DNA of 5,762 bases from Methanosarcinales archaeon (GTDB lineage Archaea > Halobacteriota > Methanosarcinia > Methanosarcinales > Methanogasteraceae), in the NCBI GenBank assembly GCA_030594905.1, contig JAUVEF010000082.1, positions 1 to 5,762 of the forward strand. Reading direction: 5' to 3'. The position numbers were made by a program, and so were the translations under genes. This document shows positions 5,253 through 5,762 of the stretch, in pieces (the stretch's first letter is position 1; each line of letters opens with the position of its first letter). Below the pieces are notes generated by a model that saw nothing but the letters and a program-made list of their open reading frames with translations, was not told the DNA's origin and did no database searches.

Positions 5253-5762
5253 TTAACTCTCCAAACCCTTAGATCGTCTGCGCCTGGATCCCACAAACCC
5301 AATAATGCCAAGCGATGCCATCAGCGCAAACGAGAGTGCAGTCTCGCCCAGATTCACGGAAACAGATGAGATGGGTATCGTCTGCGCCTGCATGTACGCA
5401 GGGATCACGAGCGGCGAGAGCAAGTAGAATAGCCCAAAGAGAATCATCGTTGTTCCGAGCGCGGAAGGATCCTTGCTGTCGAATCGCTTTGCAAGGAATG
5501 AAACAGAGAACGATGCTGCGATGATTCCTGCAAAGAATACTAATCCTATGATTGCGCCGATCATAATGTTGCTTCGATCGATTGCACCTGCAAGAACAGT
5601 ACATGCAAGGAACGTTGCGGTCAGGCAGACCGGGCATGGTATTGAAAGCCAGAGAAACGTTTTTCTCGAAAGATCGCACCCATGAGACAGCCACTGCCTC
5701 TTTGTGTGGATTCCAAAATAGATCAGCCCGACTGCGATTATGAGGTGCATCGTGACACCCAT
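5253..5762 (-). CDS. DUF2162 membrane protein, probably truncated at its N-terminus by the window edge
   Basis: 169 codons are visible, ending at TAA 5255-5253. The first visible codon is an ATG exactly at the window edge. Family members as I know them are longer and carry membrane helices ahead of this point, so this Met is probably internal. Visible helices: about 5-20, 36-58, 65-90, 103-122 and 138-156, then a basic end SRRRRSKGLES, presumably cytoplasmic. Residues 42-46 are PCPVC, a CxxC-type motif at the start of a helix, typical of DUF2162, with another Cys at 29 and 54. The family is annotated as a predicted transporter; neither substrate nor mechanism is established to my knowledge. 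Position upstream of the channel pair in one tight operon suggests a shared function. Confidence 0.8.
   Translation of the reverse strand: MGVTMHLIIAVGLIYFGIHTKRQWLSHGCDLSRKTFLWLSIPCPVCLTATFLACTVLAGAIDRSNIMIGAIIGLVFFAGIIAASFSVSFLAKRFDSKDPSALGTTMILFGLFYLLSPLVIPAYMQAQTIPISSVSVNLGETALSFALMASLGIIGFVGSRRRRSKGLES

Noticed and set aside
1..5762. CRISPR array, tRNA, rRNA or insertion sequence.
   Set aside because: No regularly spaced repeats, cloverleaf-like segments, transposase-like readings or terminal inverted repeats were seen.

Overview
The window looks archaeal, most likely from a methanogen-related euryarchaeon (Methanomicrobia, Methanophagales/ANME-1 or a relative). The reasons are a three-gene cluster typical of methanogens (DUF2162, MotA/TolQ/ExbB, DUF2149), a DUF3887-type lipoprotein, Shine-Dalgarno sites of the GGTGATC and GGAGGT types, AT-rich TATA-like boxes, and a secreted subtilase with C-terminal modules and many N-glycosylation sequons. 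The genus cannot be fixed from the sequence alone.

All supported genes are on the minus strand, so transcription runs from high to low coordinates. From 5762 to 4237 lies an operon: a DUF2162 membrane protein (cut by the right edge), an ExbB/TolQ/MotA-like channel subunit and a DUF2149 protein. The last two overlap by ATGA, and DUF2149 has an Asp at the start of its single membrane helix, as ExbD/TolR/MotB do. The set resembles an ion-driven energy-transduction complex. After a 137-base gap with a probable promoter comes a small DUF3887-like lipoprotein (4099-3656). Next is a 444-base gap (3212-3655) holding a strong TATA-like element, a possible 55-codon plus-strand ORF and a perfect 7-bp hairpin.

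The rest (3211 to beyond base 1) encodes a subtilisin-like (S8) protease split into two ORFs. The upstream ORF has a signal peptide, an I9-like propeptide, the catalytic Asp and His, and the oxyanion-hole Asn; it stops immediately after AAGNSG. Five bases later, in another frame, a second ORF starts behind a perfect archaeal GGTGATC site. It has its own lipoprotein signal peptide ending at Cys24, then resumes the S8 domain at SPGDA, carries the catalytic Ser in GTSMSTPH, and continues into PPC-like, Ig-like and calcium-binding-like modules off the left edge. No half has a full triad. Either the two secreted pieces reassemble outside the cell, which would be a naturally split and partly lipid-anchored subtilase, or this is a recombination-damaged gene or an assembly chimera. 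This junction is the most interesting signal in the window.
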